A stretch of 64,000 nucleotides of DNA, taken from Flavobacterium cupriresistens (lineage in GTDB: Bacteria; Bacteroidota; Bacteroidia; Flavobacteriales; Flavobacteriaceae). The notes under the pieces were generated by a model. It made no database searches. It worked only from the letters and a program-made list of their open reading frames with translations, and had not been told where the DNA came from. Made by a program: the position numbers and the translations under genes. The stretch is taken from NCBI RefSeq assembly GCF_020911925.1, contig NZ_CP087134.1, positions 682,001 through 746,000 of the forward strand, in the 5' to 3' direction. Below, one piece after another: positions 27,535-38,000 of this stretch (positions are counted from its first letter, which is position 1; every line of letters begins with the position of its first letter).

Positions 27535-27891
27535 TTAGACAAGATCAGCTGTCAAAACACTGCAAAGCATAGAGTGCAGGTTCAACGTAAATTTGGTTCC
27601 ATTTAATAGTTCTCTAAGTTGCACTATTTCGCAAATGGTAAGATTTCTGGAGAAATTTCTTTTTGTAGTTTCTATTAACTGCGCATCAGACTGATCAGAC
27701 AAATCATAAAGCATGTTCAGAATATCAACGTTATTGACTTTTCTTTGAAAAATCAAAAAATCCTGAATTTTATAATGAGATACAGTATCTACAAAGTTGA
27801 TGACTACGCTATTAGTCAAATCACATTGATAACTGTATCCTTTTTCGGTTTCAAATAATATTTTGGTGTTCAAATCACTAAATTCTGCCAT
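27535..27891 (-). CDS. Conserved hypothetical protein, cytoplasmic
   Basis: This 118-residue protein has no signal or membrane segment and no domain that I can name. The N-terminal half is beta-rich and the C-terminal part helical (I-C-E-I-V-Q-L-R-E-L-L-N-G-T). A strong promoter lies just upstream: TTG (complement of 27940-27942), 18 bases, TAATTTTG (complement of 27914-27921). That supports a real, expressed gene. It lies 88 bases upstream of ferritin on the same strand, but nothing else links them. Confidence 0.65.
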   Translation of the reverse strand: MAEFSDLNTKILFETEKGYSYQCDLTNSVVINFVDTVSHYKIQDFLIFQRKVNNVDILNMLYDLSDQSDAQLIETTKRNFSRNLTICEIVQLRELLNGTKFTLNLHSMLCSVLTADLV

Positions 27892-27913
27892 TCTTATAAA
27901 ATATAATAGAGCG

Positions 27914-27942
27914 CAAAATTATATAAATTAAATTAATTTCAA
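27914..27942 (-). promoter_or_regulatory. Promoter of the 27535-27891 gene
   Basis: On the minus strand, TTG-N18-TAATTTTG is an exact consensus match, 22 bases before the start codon. Confidence 0.65.
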
Positions 27943-28094
27943 ACATAATTAAGACTAATTTAAAATAAGAGAATCTTTCTTTGCGTTAAAATTTACAAAA
28001 CAAACTACTCCTTACTACCAAAACCAACATAAAAAGCTAAAAATATTCCCTATTGCCATTAAAGCATATTAACAAAAATGAAACACAATACTTT

Positions 28095-28124
28095 TTGAAG
28101 TCCATCGATAAAACTCTAATTTTG
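28095..28124 (+). promoter_or_regulatory. Promoter inside the apparent 5' end of the 28-kb hydrolase frame
   Basis: TTG (28095-28097), 19 bases, TAATTTTG (28117-28124) is an exact consensus match. It lies downstream of the first in-frame ATG (28053), so a transcript from here could not use that ATG. Confidence 0.6.
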
Positions 28125-28148
28125 CACCTCATTCACATCTTCAGAGTC

Positions 28149-28922
28149 TTGAGAAATCTTCTATACAAAAACACCACTATATCTTATACTGATAACGGAC
28201 AAGGAAACGCAATTGTATTCCTTCACGGCTTTCTTGAAAATAAAACCATGTGGAAAGATTATGTTTCTTTTTTTACAGATCAATATCGTGTTATTACAAT
28301 TGATTTGTTAGGGCATGGCCAATCCGATTGTTTGGGGTATATACACGAGATGGAAGAAAATGCACATGTTGTTCAGGAAGTTTTAGCTCATCTAAAAATT
28401 GAAAAAGCTACGATACTAGGTCATTCTATGGGAGGTTATGTAGGCTTGGCTTTCGCCGAATTGTATCCCGCAGCTATCAAAAAACTAGTATTAATAAATT
28501 CAACTGCCCGAGAAGACAGCCCGGAAAAGAAAACAAACAGAAGCCGTGCTATAAAAGCGGTAAAACAAAATTACATCGCTTTTGTAAGTTTAGCAATCGC
28601 CAATTTGTTTAATGAAAACAACAGAACTAAATTCGCTAAAGAAATTGAACGTGCTAAACTTCATGCTTTAAAAACACCTTTACAAGGAATCATAGCCTCA
28701 CTGGAAGGAATGAAAATCAGAAAGGACAGAGAAGCCCTTTTACAAAAAAATCTTTTTCCGGTTCTGCTGGTTTTAGGAAAAAAAGATCCTGTTTTAAATT
28801 ACGAAGAGACTATTTCTCAAGTTGAAGACACCACCGCAGAATTAGTTTCTTTTGAAGACGGACATATGAGCCCAATTGAAAATAAAGAAGAACTAAAAAT
28901 AGTACTGTCACATTTTCTTTAA
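28149..28922 (+). CDS. Alpha/beta-fold hydrolase
   Basis: The reading frame is open from an ATG at 28053, but residues 1-32 of that frame look non-coding and contain a promoter. Homology-like sequence begins L-L-Y-K-N-T-T-I-S-Y, so I place the start at the TTG at 28149 (257 residues). The protein has V-F-L-H-G-F near the N-terminus, the nucleophile elbow G-H-S-M-G-G, Asp in G-K-K-D-P and His in D-G-H-M-S-P: a complete Ser-Asp-His set. It has no signal peptide. Relatives include esterases and C-C hydrolases; the substrate cannot be read from the sequence. The start is uncertain. Confidence 0.8.
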   Translation: MRNLLYKNTTISYTDNGQGNAIVFLHGFLENKTMWKDYVSFFTDQYRVITIDLLGHGQSDCLGYIHEMEENAHVVQEVLAHLKIEKATILGHSMGGYVGLAFAELYPAAIKKLVLINSTAREDSPEKKTNRSRAIKAVKQNYIAFVSLAIANLFNENNRTKFAKEIERAKLHALKTPLQGIIASLEGMKIRKDREALLQKNLFPVLLVLGKKDPVLNYEETISQVEDTTAELVSFEDGHMSPIENKEELKIVLSHFL

Positions 28923-29336
28923 CAATTAAAAAAGAACGAAATAAAAAAAGACCATTTCGAAATATCGAAACAGCCTTTTTCTTCTTTTCGTGGGGGCAAA
29001 AAGTATAATTTGTAAAATTTCTTTTAAAAATTTCGGCAAAGTTATTCTTTTTCTCCAGTAATCATAACCCACTGAATCACTTTTGTTTATAGTTTATAAT
29101 TTGATTCTTATAAAAACAACATCTGTAAATAAATTCGGTAAAACAACACATATTCTTGAAATTATAGAATTTTACTTCATAAAACTCAATTACAAAACTC
29201 TTGTTTTCGAGACTATTGCATCCTAAAAAAGCCTTTTATCGCTTTTATAAGAGAAAAACTACTTAGCTGTATTGCAATTTTGTAAATGACTAAAGACTTT
29301 TAACAGAATTCTATTCCTTTTTATCTTTCCAAAATT
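28923..29336. other. Gene-free stretch
   Basis: AT-rich sequence between converging genes. TTTCG-AAATAT-CGAAA near 28955 could form a small hairpin followed by T-runs and may end the hydrolase transcript. I see nothing else. Confidence 0.3.
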
Positions 29337-32102
29337 CTAGTTTATTTTCTCCTCAAAAGGAATAGTCACATCAAAAATCTCTTTCAACAACACAACAATC
29401 TCTTCTAAATAACTGGCAAGAATTTCTTTTGAAACAGTTGTCGTCAATTCTTTATCTTCTTTAAAGCCGAAGGGTAAAAAACCCGACTTCAGGTTTTTAA
29501 AGGAAATTATTCCTGCTTCGATCGGAATTTCTTTTGCTTCCGTTTCAAACATAAACGCATAGGCCAACACCTGAATGATTTTATCGTTTTTAAGCTCTTG
29601 TGTCAGTCCATTCCATGATTTCAGCACCACACTGGCTTTTTCCACTTTTCCTGTCTTATAATCAATGATTCTGATTTTTCCGTTACGCAACTCGATCCTG
29701 TCTACATTTCCTTTAATCAAAACCGGAAATGGCAAGGCGGGATGCTGCAGTTGGCGGTCAAATGTTTTTTCTAAAGCAATGATCTGCACTTGGTCCCCAT
29801 TTGAAATTAAATCCAATTCCATTTTCAGAAAATTCGAAACATTCCGTTTGGCTACCTCAAACGCCAAGAGGTTACGTCCTTTCTTAATCTCCCCTTCCTT
29901 ATAAACTACTTTGAACTGTTTTAATACTTCCTCATCCAACAATTTAAAGCAATTCTTAATGTCAATTTCTGAAATTAATCGCCCTACAAAAGGATCATAC
30001 AAAGCTTTCAAAGTCTCATGTATAATAGTTCCAAGTGTATTTAAGGCAATATTTTCTTCCACTTCTTCCACTTCCCTGATCCTTAGAATTTTTTGAAAGT
30101 AAAATTCAATCGGATTTCGAATATAACTCGTCAAAGCAGAAGGAGAAAACCCGTTCACCGCAATCTCTTTTAATCGCTCCAAAACGGCCTCTGACTTCGG
30201 AACCACCATTGGTGTATTGGCCATCGCAGGCAAAACCGGATTGTAAATATCAAAAGTAAGATTGTGTTTGACTTGTTTTTCTACTTCCAATTGTGTAATA
30301 AAACGACTGCGTTCTCCTGCATCTAAACCATCATTCTCTGTGTTGTAAATCAGGTAAATATTTTTAGCCCTTTGCAGTAAATGATAAAAGTGATAGGTAT
30401 AAATAGCGTCCTTTTCTTTAAATGTTGGCAATCCCAATTCCTTTTTAACATCGTATGGAATAAATGAATTTTGAGATTTACCGGCGGGAAATTTACCTTC
30501 GTTCATAGAAGTTACAATTACGGTATCAAAATCCAAAACACGACTTTCCAAAACTCCCATAATTTGTAACCCTCTTAAAGGCTCTCCTTCAAACGAGACT
30601 TCCGCAACATCAATTACCTGTTTATAAATCGCATACAACGTATCAATATTGTCAATATGTTTGTGTTTAGCATAATAACTAATCAACTTATTGATCACTT
30701 TAAAAATAGCAAAAACAAAGGCTTTCGCTATCTTCTCCTCTTCATTATCATTGCTGAAATTCTTTTTTATCACAAGCAAAAGTGTCGATATATTCTCGAG
30801 AACAGCAATGGATCCGTTTTCCCACTTTTGAAATAGCAATTTAAAAAGATCGGATACTTTAGGATTCAGTTCAAACAATCTGTTATGGGTAATAAAAGTA
30901 TAATTGTTCTCTTTTATAATCTTAACCAAATTACCTGCACTTGCGTACGGCTCTACTAGCGGATGCGTTAAAACATCCAGCACATCTTTATAATAAAAAA
31001 CATAACTCTCTCCTTTTCTGGAAAGTGCATTCGTATGCATTTTAAACAATTTTGCGATCAATATTTGTGAAGGATTGTTTCTACTCGAATACCCCATCGT
31101 AATATTCAAAGCACCAACAGAAGATGGTAATGCATATAAAACCGGGATCAACAAATTCTCTTCGCCTAAAACAACAGCTACCTTATCGAGAGATGTTGTT
31201 GGATTTTCTGCAATTATACGCTCAATAATGCTTCCCGTTAATTTAGCCTGACCAATTGTTTTTGGAGTTCCAATAACCTGAATGTTTTTTGATTGAGAAA
31301 AATCATCAACAATCCACTCAAAAGGATTTGCTTTATAGTGTTTCCAGTTTTCTTTAAAACGGCGCACAAAAAGTCCGGCATCGTGGTAAGGATCATTGAG
31401 AAAGACTTGGTCTACATCCCAATAAATTCTGGCTTGATCTAAAGCCAAAAGATGTTGCACGATTTTTTCTTCAGCCGCGTTTAAAGCATTGAATCCCGCA
31501 AAAAGAAAACTGCGTCCAGCAGTTGTATTTGAAAAATGATTTAAATTATGGACTGCTTCGCGGTAAATCAAGCCTTGATATCCAATACTCTTATTGAGCA
31601 GATGATTGTACAAAGACTCGTAATACAACGGCAGTAATTTCCAGAAATCAATATAATTTTCTAAAAGTTTGGTTTTGTTCTCTACTTCTATCCCCCATTT
31701 CTTAATGTCTTCAATATCGTTCAGATAAGACAAAACATGAGAAGGCTCTAACAGGTAACGATCAATTTCATTAAAATCCTGAAGAAGTGTTTTTGCCCAG
31801 TTGGCAAATAATTCGAATGACTGTTGATGTTGCTTTTCTGTAATAGAAAGATACACTTCGTAGAACTCGAAGAGCAATTCGATTGAATCAACAGACCGAA
31901 TAGCGGCAACATCTTGTACAAAATCCTCAATACTAATTATATCCGGAGAAAGGATCGTATGAGAAGTTTCGTTTTTTAAGGCTTCAATTAAAAAAACCTT
32001 TGCTCTTTTATTAGGCAAAATAATAGTCGTCTCTGCCAGTTTATGGGAATAATCCTGAATGATAACGGTTGCTATTTTTTCGAGAAAGGAAGTATTTATC
32101 AT
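29337..32102 (-). CDS. AddB-like PD-(D/E)XK nuclease/helicase-fold protein
   Basis: The start is set at the ATG ending at 32102 (921 residues, M-I-N-T-S-F), because nine extra upstream residues would reach into a terminator. The N-terminal part resembles a degenerate UvrD-type helicase (I-I-L-P-N-K-R-A, S-M-N-E-G-K-F-P). The C-terminus has the RecB-type nuclease: G-T-I-I-H-E-T-L, then D-R-I-E-L and I-I-D-Y-K-T-G. In AddB, cysteines around this domain hold an Fe-S cluster; here the Y-I-R-N-P-I-E-F-Y-F motif has Asn at the usual Cys, so the cluster is probably absent. Together with the AddA-like protein at 35010 it should process double-strand breaks for recombination. Confidence 0.82.
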   Translation of the reverse strand: MINTSFLEKIATVIIQDYSHKLAETTIILPNKRAKVFLIEALKNETSHTILSPDIISIEDFVQDVAAIRSVDSIELLFEFYEVYLSITEKQHQQSFELFANWAKTLLQDFNEIDRYLLEPSHVLSYLNDIEDIKKWGIEVENKTKLLENYIDFWKLLPLYYESLYNHLLNKSIGYQGLIYREAVHNLNHFSNTTAGRSFLFAGFNALNAAEEKIVQHLLALDQARIYWDVDQVFLNDPYHDAGLFVRRFKENWKHYKANPFEWIVDDFSQSKNIQVIGTPKTIGQAKLTGSIIERIIAENPTTSLDKVAVVLGEENLLIPVLYALPSSVGALNITMGYSSRNNPSQILIAKLFKMHTNALSRKGESYVFYYKDVLDVLTHPLVEPYASAGNLVKIIKENNYTFITHNRLFELNPKVSDLFKLLFQKWENGSIAVLENISTLLLVIKKNFSNDNEEEKIAKAFVFAIFKVINKLISYYAKHKHIDNIDTLYAIYKQVIDVAEVSFEGEPLRGLQIMGVLESRVLDFDTVIVTSMNEGKFPAGKSQNSFIPYDVKKELGLPTFKEKDAIYTYHFYHLLQRAKNIYLIYNTENDGLDAGERSRFITQLEVEKQVKHNLTFDIYNPVLPAMANTPMVVPKSEAVLERLKEIAVNGFSPSALTSYIRNPIEFYFQKILRIREVEEVEENIALNTLGTIIHETLKALYDPFVGRLISEIDIKNCFKLLDEEVLKQFKVVYKEGEIKKGRNLLAFEVAKRNVSNFLKMELDLISNGDQVQIIALEKTFDRQLQHPALPFPVLIKGNVDRIELRNGKIRIIDYKTGKVEKASVVLKSWNGLTQELKNDKIIQVLAYAFMFETEAKEIPIEAGIISFKNLKSGFLPFGFKEDKELTTTVSKEILASYLEEIVVLLKEIFDVTIPFEEKIN

Positions 32103-32116
32103 TTGATAAAAATAAA

Positions 32117-32144
32117 AAAAGCCATTCAATTAAGAATGGCTTTT
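32117..32144 (-). terminator. Terminator after the OmpA-family gene
   Basis: AAAAGCCATTC pairs with GAATGGCTTTT around AATTAA, with a T-run on the minus strand. It ends only 14 bases before the AddB-like start codon, so that gene may depend on read-through. Confidence 0.85.
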
Positions 32145-32166
32145 AGTATTTATTTTAAACTGTAAA

Positions 32167-33630
32167 TTATAGTTTACCTTGGTATTTAGAACCAATGTGT
32201 TTAATTTCAGTTCTTCTGTTTTGAGCTTTTCCTGCAGCAGTTTTGTTACTTGCAACTGGTTGAGAAGATCCAAAACCTTTAGATTCTAAGTTTTCTTTGT
32301 TAACTCCTCTTTCAACTAACGCGTTTAATACAGCGTCAGCTCTTTCTTGAGAAAGTTTGTCATTGATTTTAGCAGAACCTGTACTATCTGTGTGTCCTTC
32401 AATGCTGAATTTCGCGTTTGGATAGTTTTTAAGGATTTCTTTAATTGCGTCTAATCTAGCTGGAGTTTCTTTGTCTCCTGTTTTGAAAGTAGCTTTTCCT
32501 GAGTTAAAGTATACCGCTCTAGCTTGAACTTTAAGATCTTCTAAAGCCTCAGTAGTTACTTCTGGACATCCTCTGTTACTAGCAGGACCGTAAACTGTAG
32601 GACAATCATCATCTTTATCTGCTACACCATCTTTGTCAGCATCTAAGAAAGGACAACCACCGTTTTCTTTTGGACCAGCAACTGTAGGACATTTGTCATC
32701 TTTATCAGCGATTCCGTCTCCATCAGTATCAGGACAACCTTTTAAAGCAGCTAAACCAGCAACATCTGGACAAGCATCATCTTTATCAGCAATTCCGTCT
32801 CCGTCTGTATCAGGACATCCGTTTAATGCAGCTAAACCAAAAACATCTGGACAAGCATCACTAGCGTCAACGATTCCGTCTCCGTCAGTATCAGGACATC
32901 CGTTGAATTGTTTTAAACCAGCAACATCTGGACAAGCATCGTCTTTGTCATAGATTCCGTCACCGTCAGTATCTTTACCTCCAAATTTGAAAACAAGACC
33001 AGCAGTGTGTTGGAAGTGAGATGGAGCATCTGGAGTACCAGAAGCATCTTCTCTGTCTCCAGAAACTGACCATTTGTATTTAGTAGCAAGCTCTAAACCA
33101 ATAGCATCAGTAAACCAAAAAGTAACACCAGCACCTGGGTTAACAGTTCCGTAGCTACTGTCTCCTAAGAAAACATAACCACCACCTACAGTTAACGAAG
33201 GATCAATTACTTTAGATTTGATTAATTCTTGGAAGCTATATTTAATAGTAGCATCAATTCCATAATACATCAAATCACCAGGATTGGAATTAACCATACC
33301 TCTTGAATCATGATTAGGATGAGATGGATTAAAAGTAATGTATTTGTCAATTTTGTTTACAGAACCTTGTAAACCAACTGAGAAACCACTACCAACATAT
33401 TTAGACACTCCGATGTAAGACAAAGAAGGAAGGATATTCCAGTTGTCTTTTACAGCGAATGGCTGAGAAAAGTGTTGGTTGATCCAACCATTACCTCCAC
33501 CAGCACTAGTCCTAGTGTCAACGGCATTAACTCCAAAAGAGATAGCCCATGGATTGTTACTGTCTTGCGCGTGAGAACTTAAACCCATCACCATCATCAC
33601 AGCAACTAAAAGTTTGTTAAGATGTTTCAT
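32167..33630 (-). CDS. OmpA-family outer-membrane protein with thrombospondin type 3 repeats
   Basis: This 487-residue protein has a signal peptide (1-21, ending S-S-H-A-Q) and an N-terminal beta-barrel (about 25-215). Five calcium-binding TSP3-type repeats follow (about 218-355, D-T-D-G-D-G-I-x-D-x-x-D-x-C-P). A C-terminal OmpA peptidoglycan-binding domain (about 370-485) has [11 protein letters not shown] and N-R-R-T-E. It anchors the outer membrane to the cell wall, and such proteins are usually abundant. A perfect promoter lies 39 bases upstream, and it is monocistronic with its own terminator. Confidence 0.93.
   Translation of the reverse strand: MKHLNKLLVAVMMVMGLSSHAQDSNNPWAISFGVNAVDTRTSAGGGNGWINQHFSQPFAVKDNWNILPSLSYIGVSKYVGSGFSVGLQGSVNKIDKYITFNPSHPNHDSRGMVNSNPGDLMYYGIDATIKYSFQELIKSKVIDPSLTVGGGYVFLGDSSYGTVNPGAGVTFWFTDAIGLELATKYKWSVSGDREDASGTPDAPSHFQHTAGLVFKFGGKDTDGDGIYDKDDACPDVAGLKQFNGCPDTDGDGIVDASDACPDVFGLAALNGCPDTDGDGIADKDDACPDVAGLAALKGCPDTDGDGIADKDDKCPTVAGPKENGGCPFLDADKDGVADKDDDCPTVYGPASNRGCPEVTTEALEDLKVQARAVYFNSGKATFKTGDKETPARLDAIKEILKNYPNAKFSIEGHTDSTGSAKINDKLSQERADAVLNALVERGVNKENLESKGFGSSQPVASNKTAAGKAQNRRTEIKHIGSKYQGKL
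32564..32977 (-). repeat. DNA repeats encoding five TSP3 units
   Basis: About 78-81 bases repeat within the OmpA-family gene, encoding D-T-D-G-D-G-I and D-A-C-P-D-V-x-G-L blocks. The middle copies are nearly identical in DNA, so copy number could change by recombination. The opposite-strand frame here (32633-32953) is only their shadow. Confidence 0.8.
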
Positions 33631-33668
33631 ACTTAATTTTTTTTAATTACAATTTAGTTAATTACAAG

Positions 33669-33698
33669 CAAAAGTAACACCAAATTTTTTAAATACAA
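33669..33698 (-). promoter_or_regulatory. Promoter of the OmpA-family gene
   Basis: On the minus strand, TTG-N19-TACTTTTG is an exact consensus match, as expected for an abundant outer-membrane protein. Confidence 0.7.
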
Positions 33699-33744
33699 AA
33701 TGAAATGTTAAAAAAAACCTACAAAAATTCGGCCAATGTGGTAA

Positions 33745-34938
33745 TTATATAACTTTTAACATTTTTCCGACAACTTCAAAAGCCTTTATCGCTCTGTCCA
33801 AGTGCTCTTTAGTATGGGCTGCCGAAAGTTGCACTCTGATCCTTGCTTTTTCTTTCGGTACAACAGGAAAGAAGAATCCGATTACATAAATCCCTTCTTT
33901 CAAAAGTTCATTAGCCATAGTCTGTGACAATTTAGCATCGTACAACATTACCGGTACGATCGCTGAATCCCCATCTATAATATCAAATCCGGCATTTTTC
34001 ATACCCTCTTTAAAATAATTTGTATTCCACTCTAACTTATCTCTTAGTGAAGTATCTTTTTCTAATAACTCAAAAACCTTAATAGAAGCCCCAACAATAG
34101 CCGGTGCAAGTGAATTTGAAAACAAATAAGGTCTTGATCGTTGACGAAGCAATTCAATAATTTCTTTTTTAGCGGTAGTATAACCTCCCATTGCTCCACC
34201 TAATGCTTTACCAAGGGTTCCGGTTATAATATCAACTCTTCCCATAACTCCTTTTGCCTCAAGAGTACCTTTACCGGTTGCTCCGATAAATCCTGCTGCA
34301 TGACATTCGTCAACCATAACCATAGCATCGTATTTGTCTGCCAAGTCACAGATTTTATCCAATGGCGCCACAAGACCATCCATAGAGAATACACCGTCAG
34401 TAACAATTAGTTTAAAACGAGCTCCGGCTTCATTAGCCTTAATCAATTGTTGTTCTAAATCTTCCATGTTACTATTTTCATAGCGATAACGGGCCGCTTT
34501 ACACAAACGAACACCATCTATAATAGAAGCATGGTTTAAACTATCTGAAATAATTGCATCATTTTCTCCCAACAACGGCTCAAAAACACCTCCGTTTGCA
34601 TCAAAAGCCGCTGCATACAAAATAGTATCTTCTGTACCATAAAAATCAGCAATCTTTTTCTCCAATGTTTTATGAATATCCTGCGTACCACATATAAAAC
34701 GAACAGACGACATTCCGAAACCATGTGTATCCATAGCGTCTTTAGCCGCTTGCACCACTTCTGGATGCGAAGAAAGGCCTAAATAATTGTTGGCACAAAA
34801 ATTCAAAACTTTTTCACCTGTTGAAATTGTAATTTCAGCATCCTGAGCTGAAGTAATTATACGTTCTTTCTTAAAAATTCCATTTTCTTCAATAGTTTGC
34901 AACTCACTTTGCAAATGTTCTTTTATTTTTCCGTACAT
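33745..34938 (-). CDS. kbl: Glycine C-acetyltransferase (2-amino-3-ketobutyrate CoA ligase)
   Basis: This 397-residue fold-I PLP enzyme splits 2-amino-3-ketobutyrate with CoA to glycine and acetyl-CoA, the second step of threonine breakdown. Seen: [10 protein letters not shown] near the N-terminus, [19 protein letters not shown] for the PLP-pyridine Asp, and G-T-L-G-K-A-L-G-G with the Schiff-base Lys. Kbl is favoured over the related BioF and serine palmitoyltransferase by overall similarity. No threonine dehydrogenase gene is next to it. Confidence 0.92.
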   Translation of the reverse strand: MYGKIKEHLQSELQTIEENGIFKKERIITSAQDAEITISTGEKVLNFCANNYLGLSSHPEVVQAAKDAMDTHGFGMSSVRFICGTQDIHKTLEKKIADFYGTEDTILYAAAFDANGGVFEPLLGENDAIISDSLNHASIIDGVRLCKAARYRYENSNMEDLEQQLIKANEAGARFKLIVTDGVFSMDGLVAPLDKICDLADKYDAMVMVDECHAAGFIGATGKGTLEAKGVMGRVDIITGTLGKALGGAMGGYTTAKKEIIELLRQRSRPYLFSNSLAPAIVGASIKVFELLEKDTSLRDKLEWNTNYFKEGMKNAGFDIIDGDSAIVPVMLYDAKLSQTMANELLKEGIYVIGFFFPVVPKEKARIRVQLSAAHTKEHLDRAIKAFEVVGKMLKVI

Positions 34939-35009
34939 TTTTATTTATTTAATATGTTAAAAATTAACAACTTAACCCTAATTAAGCTATTAACAACTGA
35001 TTAATTTTA

Positions 35010-38000
35010 TCACAAATTTACCACATCGACAGCTGTTCCTATATACACCAGTGCTTTTTTTAACACTTTATATCCCAAATCCTCGATTGCATCTTGATAT
35101 TCCTGAATTTGCCTGGTGTATTTCGCATTAACAGCCCCCGTTTTATAATCTAAAAGATAAGCTTCTTTGCTCTTTGTCAGCACCACACGGTCCGGTTTTA
35201 AAATCTTACCCTCCTTCTGAACAATTGTTTGCTCATTCAAAATCTTATCTTTCCCATCAAAGTATATGGTCAACTCAGGATGATTTACAATTTCCTGAAG
35301 CGTCAACAATACTTTTTCAGACTGATCAAAAGTTACCAGACCATTCTCCATTGCTTTTACAACTGCCAGATCAATATCTGATTTATCCTTAACAAAAGCT
35401 AAGATTTCATGGACTACATTTCCATAGGAGATTGCTTCTTGTTGGTGCGTACCCCACATGAGCGCTTCTCGTTGCGCAATTTTTATATTCTTCGGATCTA
35501 AAACCTCAGAAATCATTGGAATCGTTCGAACTAAATCTGCCCTTTTTGATAAAGGCGAAAGTTTCTTCTTATTTCCAAAATCATATTCTAATTTTTCCGG
35601 ATCGTAAATCCCTTTGTGAATCAGATATTTTATAAAAAACGAAGCCATGTTACTTGGGTATTCACCATCTTTTCTTTCTTTTAATGACTGCGAAATAACA
35701 TAAAGCTGCTCTTCGGCACGTGTTAATGCCACATACAAAACGTTGATGTTGTCAAGTAATTCTTCTTGTTTTTTCAAATTAAAAACAGCCGAAGCACTTT
35801 CACCAAATCCTTCAACGGCACTACTATTGTCAATTAGCGCTTTTGGAACACCCAAATTTTCCTCTTCAGCATCTAACCAAAGCTTGTCTTTTGGCTTTCT
35901 GTTATAGTCTTCTTCCGCAAACGGCATGATAACTACCGGAAATTCCAATCCTTTTGATTTATGAATGGTCATAATCCGAACGGCATTATTTCCTTCGGGA
36001 GACGGGATACTGAATTTCTCTCCATTTTTCTCCCAAAAACTAAGAAAGTCTGCTATTCCGGCCTGATTTCTAATATCACGTTCTAAAACAATATCGAGAA
36101 AAAACTGTACATAGGCATTCCCTTCGGTTGGAAGAACGAATTTTGAAATGATAATTTCAACTGCCTCATACAAGGATTTTTTTCTGATATTCTCGAAAGA
36201 TAGTGAGACATCAAATGTCAGAAGCCAGTTTTCAAAATCACTTTCAAATTTCTTACTCATTCCCTGGGCAATAAAATCATGAACCGGTATTTCGGTTTCT
36301 AAAGTACCCGTTAAAAAATGCAGAAAATTAGCTTTTGCTTCTAAATCAGCGCTATTATTTAAGTATTTCAACAGATGAATTATTAAACGCACTTCTGTTG
36401 CATTTTGAATCATCAGTGTTTCTGAAGACAATAGCGGAATATTTTGTTCTGTCAAATAATTAGCAATCGCAATTCCCTGCCCCCTTTTACGGGTCAGAAT
36501 CACAATGTCTTTATACTCAAAACCTTCCCGAACTACATTCTGAATTGTATTTAAAGTAGCCAAAACATACAAATCTGATTTTTCGACCACTTCTTCTTCA
36601 TCTGCAAAATCACTTTTTTCAACAACAGGAAGAAAAGAGATATTGACATACCCTCCTTTTTTGGAATTTGCGTTTTGAAAACTATGATTCTCATACAAAT
36701 CTTTATAATCCTCGTTCGAAAATTCAGCAGAAATCAACTTAAAAAAAGCATTATTAAAATCAATTACCTCACTATAACTGCGGTAATTGGTATCTAAATG
36801 CTCCAGTTTTTGATCTTTATTGCTAAATGGATTTTCTCCTTTACTCAATTCGATAAATTGCTCGGCTTTACCACCTCTCCAGCGATAAATGGATTGTTTG
36901 GGATCTCCAACAATCATCAAAGTACCCTTATTCCCCAAATCGTCCTGACCTGCAAGCGCATTATCAATTAAAGGAATCAAGTTTTGCCATTGCATTTCTG
37001 AAGTATCCTGGAATTCGTCAATAAAAAAATGACGGTACCGTTCTCCCAGACGCTCATAAATAAAGGGCGCCGGTTGATTCTGAATCTCCCGATAAATAAT
37101 CGCATTAAATTCAGAAATAGATAATATATTTTGTTCGGATTGAATTTTGGCTAATTCATTACTAACGGTATTCAGTAATGATAAAGGCGTAATATTTTTA
37201 AGAAAAGCTTTGTAGAAATCTCTTTTCTCGAAGTTTTTATAGATTTTAACCAGCGTTTGAAGCAATTCCGGAATAAGATTTTCGATTATTGCTTTGTCTT
37301 TCGCCGTTTTATTGATGGCAATATCCTCAAACTCATGAAAGGTTTTATTCTTTGGATTAAATTTCCCATCCTTAATACTTTCGAGATGATTTGGAAAAGT
37401 CCCTCTTGAAAAAGATTTCAAGTCAATTCCGTTTTTATCAATTAAAACGAGTAATTCGGCGGCAAACTCCGCATTCTCTTTTTCCAGATCGGCACACAAA
37501 GCCGACATTTTCTTTTTTATGGCGATAAACTCCTCAATGGACTTATCCTGAAAATGCAAAATTTCATTTCGGTTATTTTCATTCAGAACCAACCTACCGG
37601 TTTCCAAAATTTCACGCGAAACATCCCAACTCTTATCGTCGTCGGTCTTTTCCATCGTAAAATCAATAAGTAATTTGGTAAGTGTTTCGTCCTGTCCAGC
37701 CTGAGCAATAATGGCATCGACAGCTTCTACCAGTAAATTTTCAGTATCCAGAGTAACCTCAAAAGTCATCGGTAAATTCAAATCGTGTGCAAAAGCACGA
37801 ATTACCTTATGTGTAAATTTATCAATAGTAGAAATATCAAAAGCCGCATAATTATGAATCAGGTGCTTGATAATATTTTGAGATTTTGTTTTGATTCTGA
37901 TGATCGAAAGCCCTGTTTCTCTCGACAAATCCTCCATTAAATCGGATGCTTTATCGGAAGGGATTTCTTTTGTAAACTCAGATAAACTGCCTACAATACG

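Noticed and set aside
32633..32953. Plus-strand frame of 106 residues
   Set aside because: It is the opposite strand of the TSP3 DNA repeats in the OmpA-family gene.
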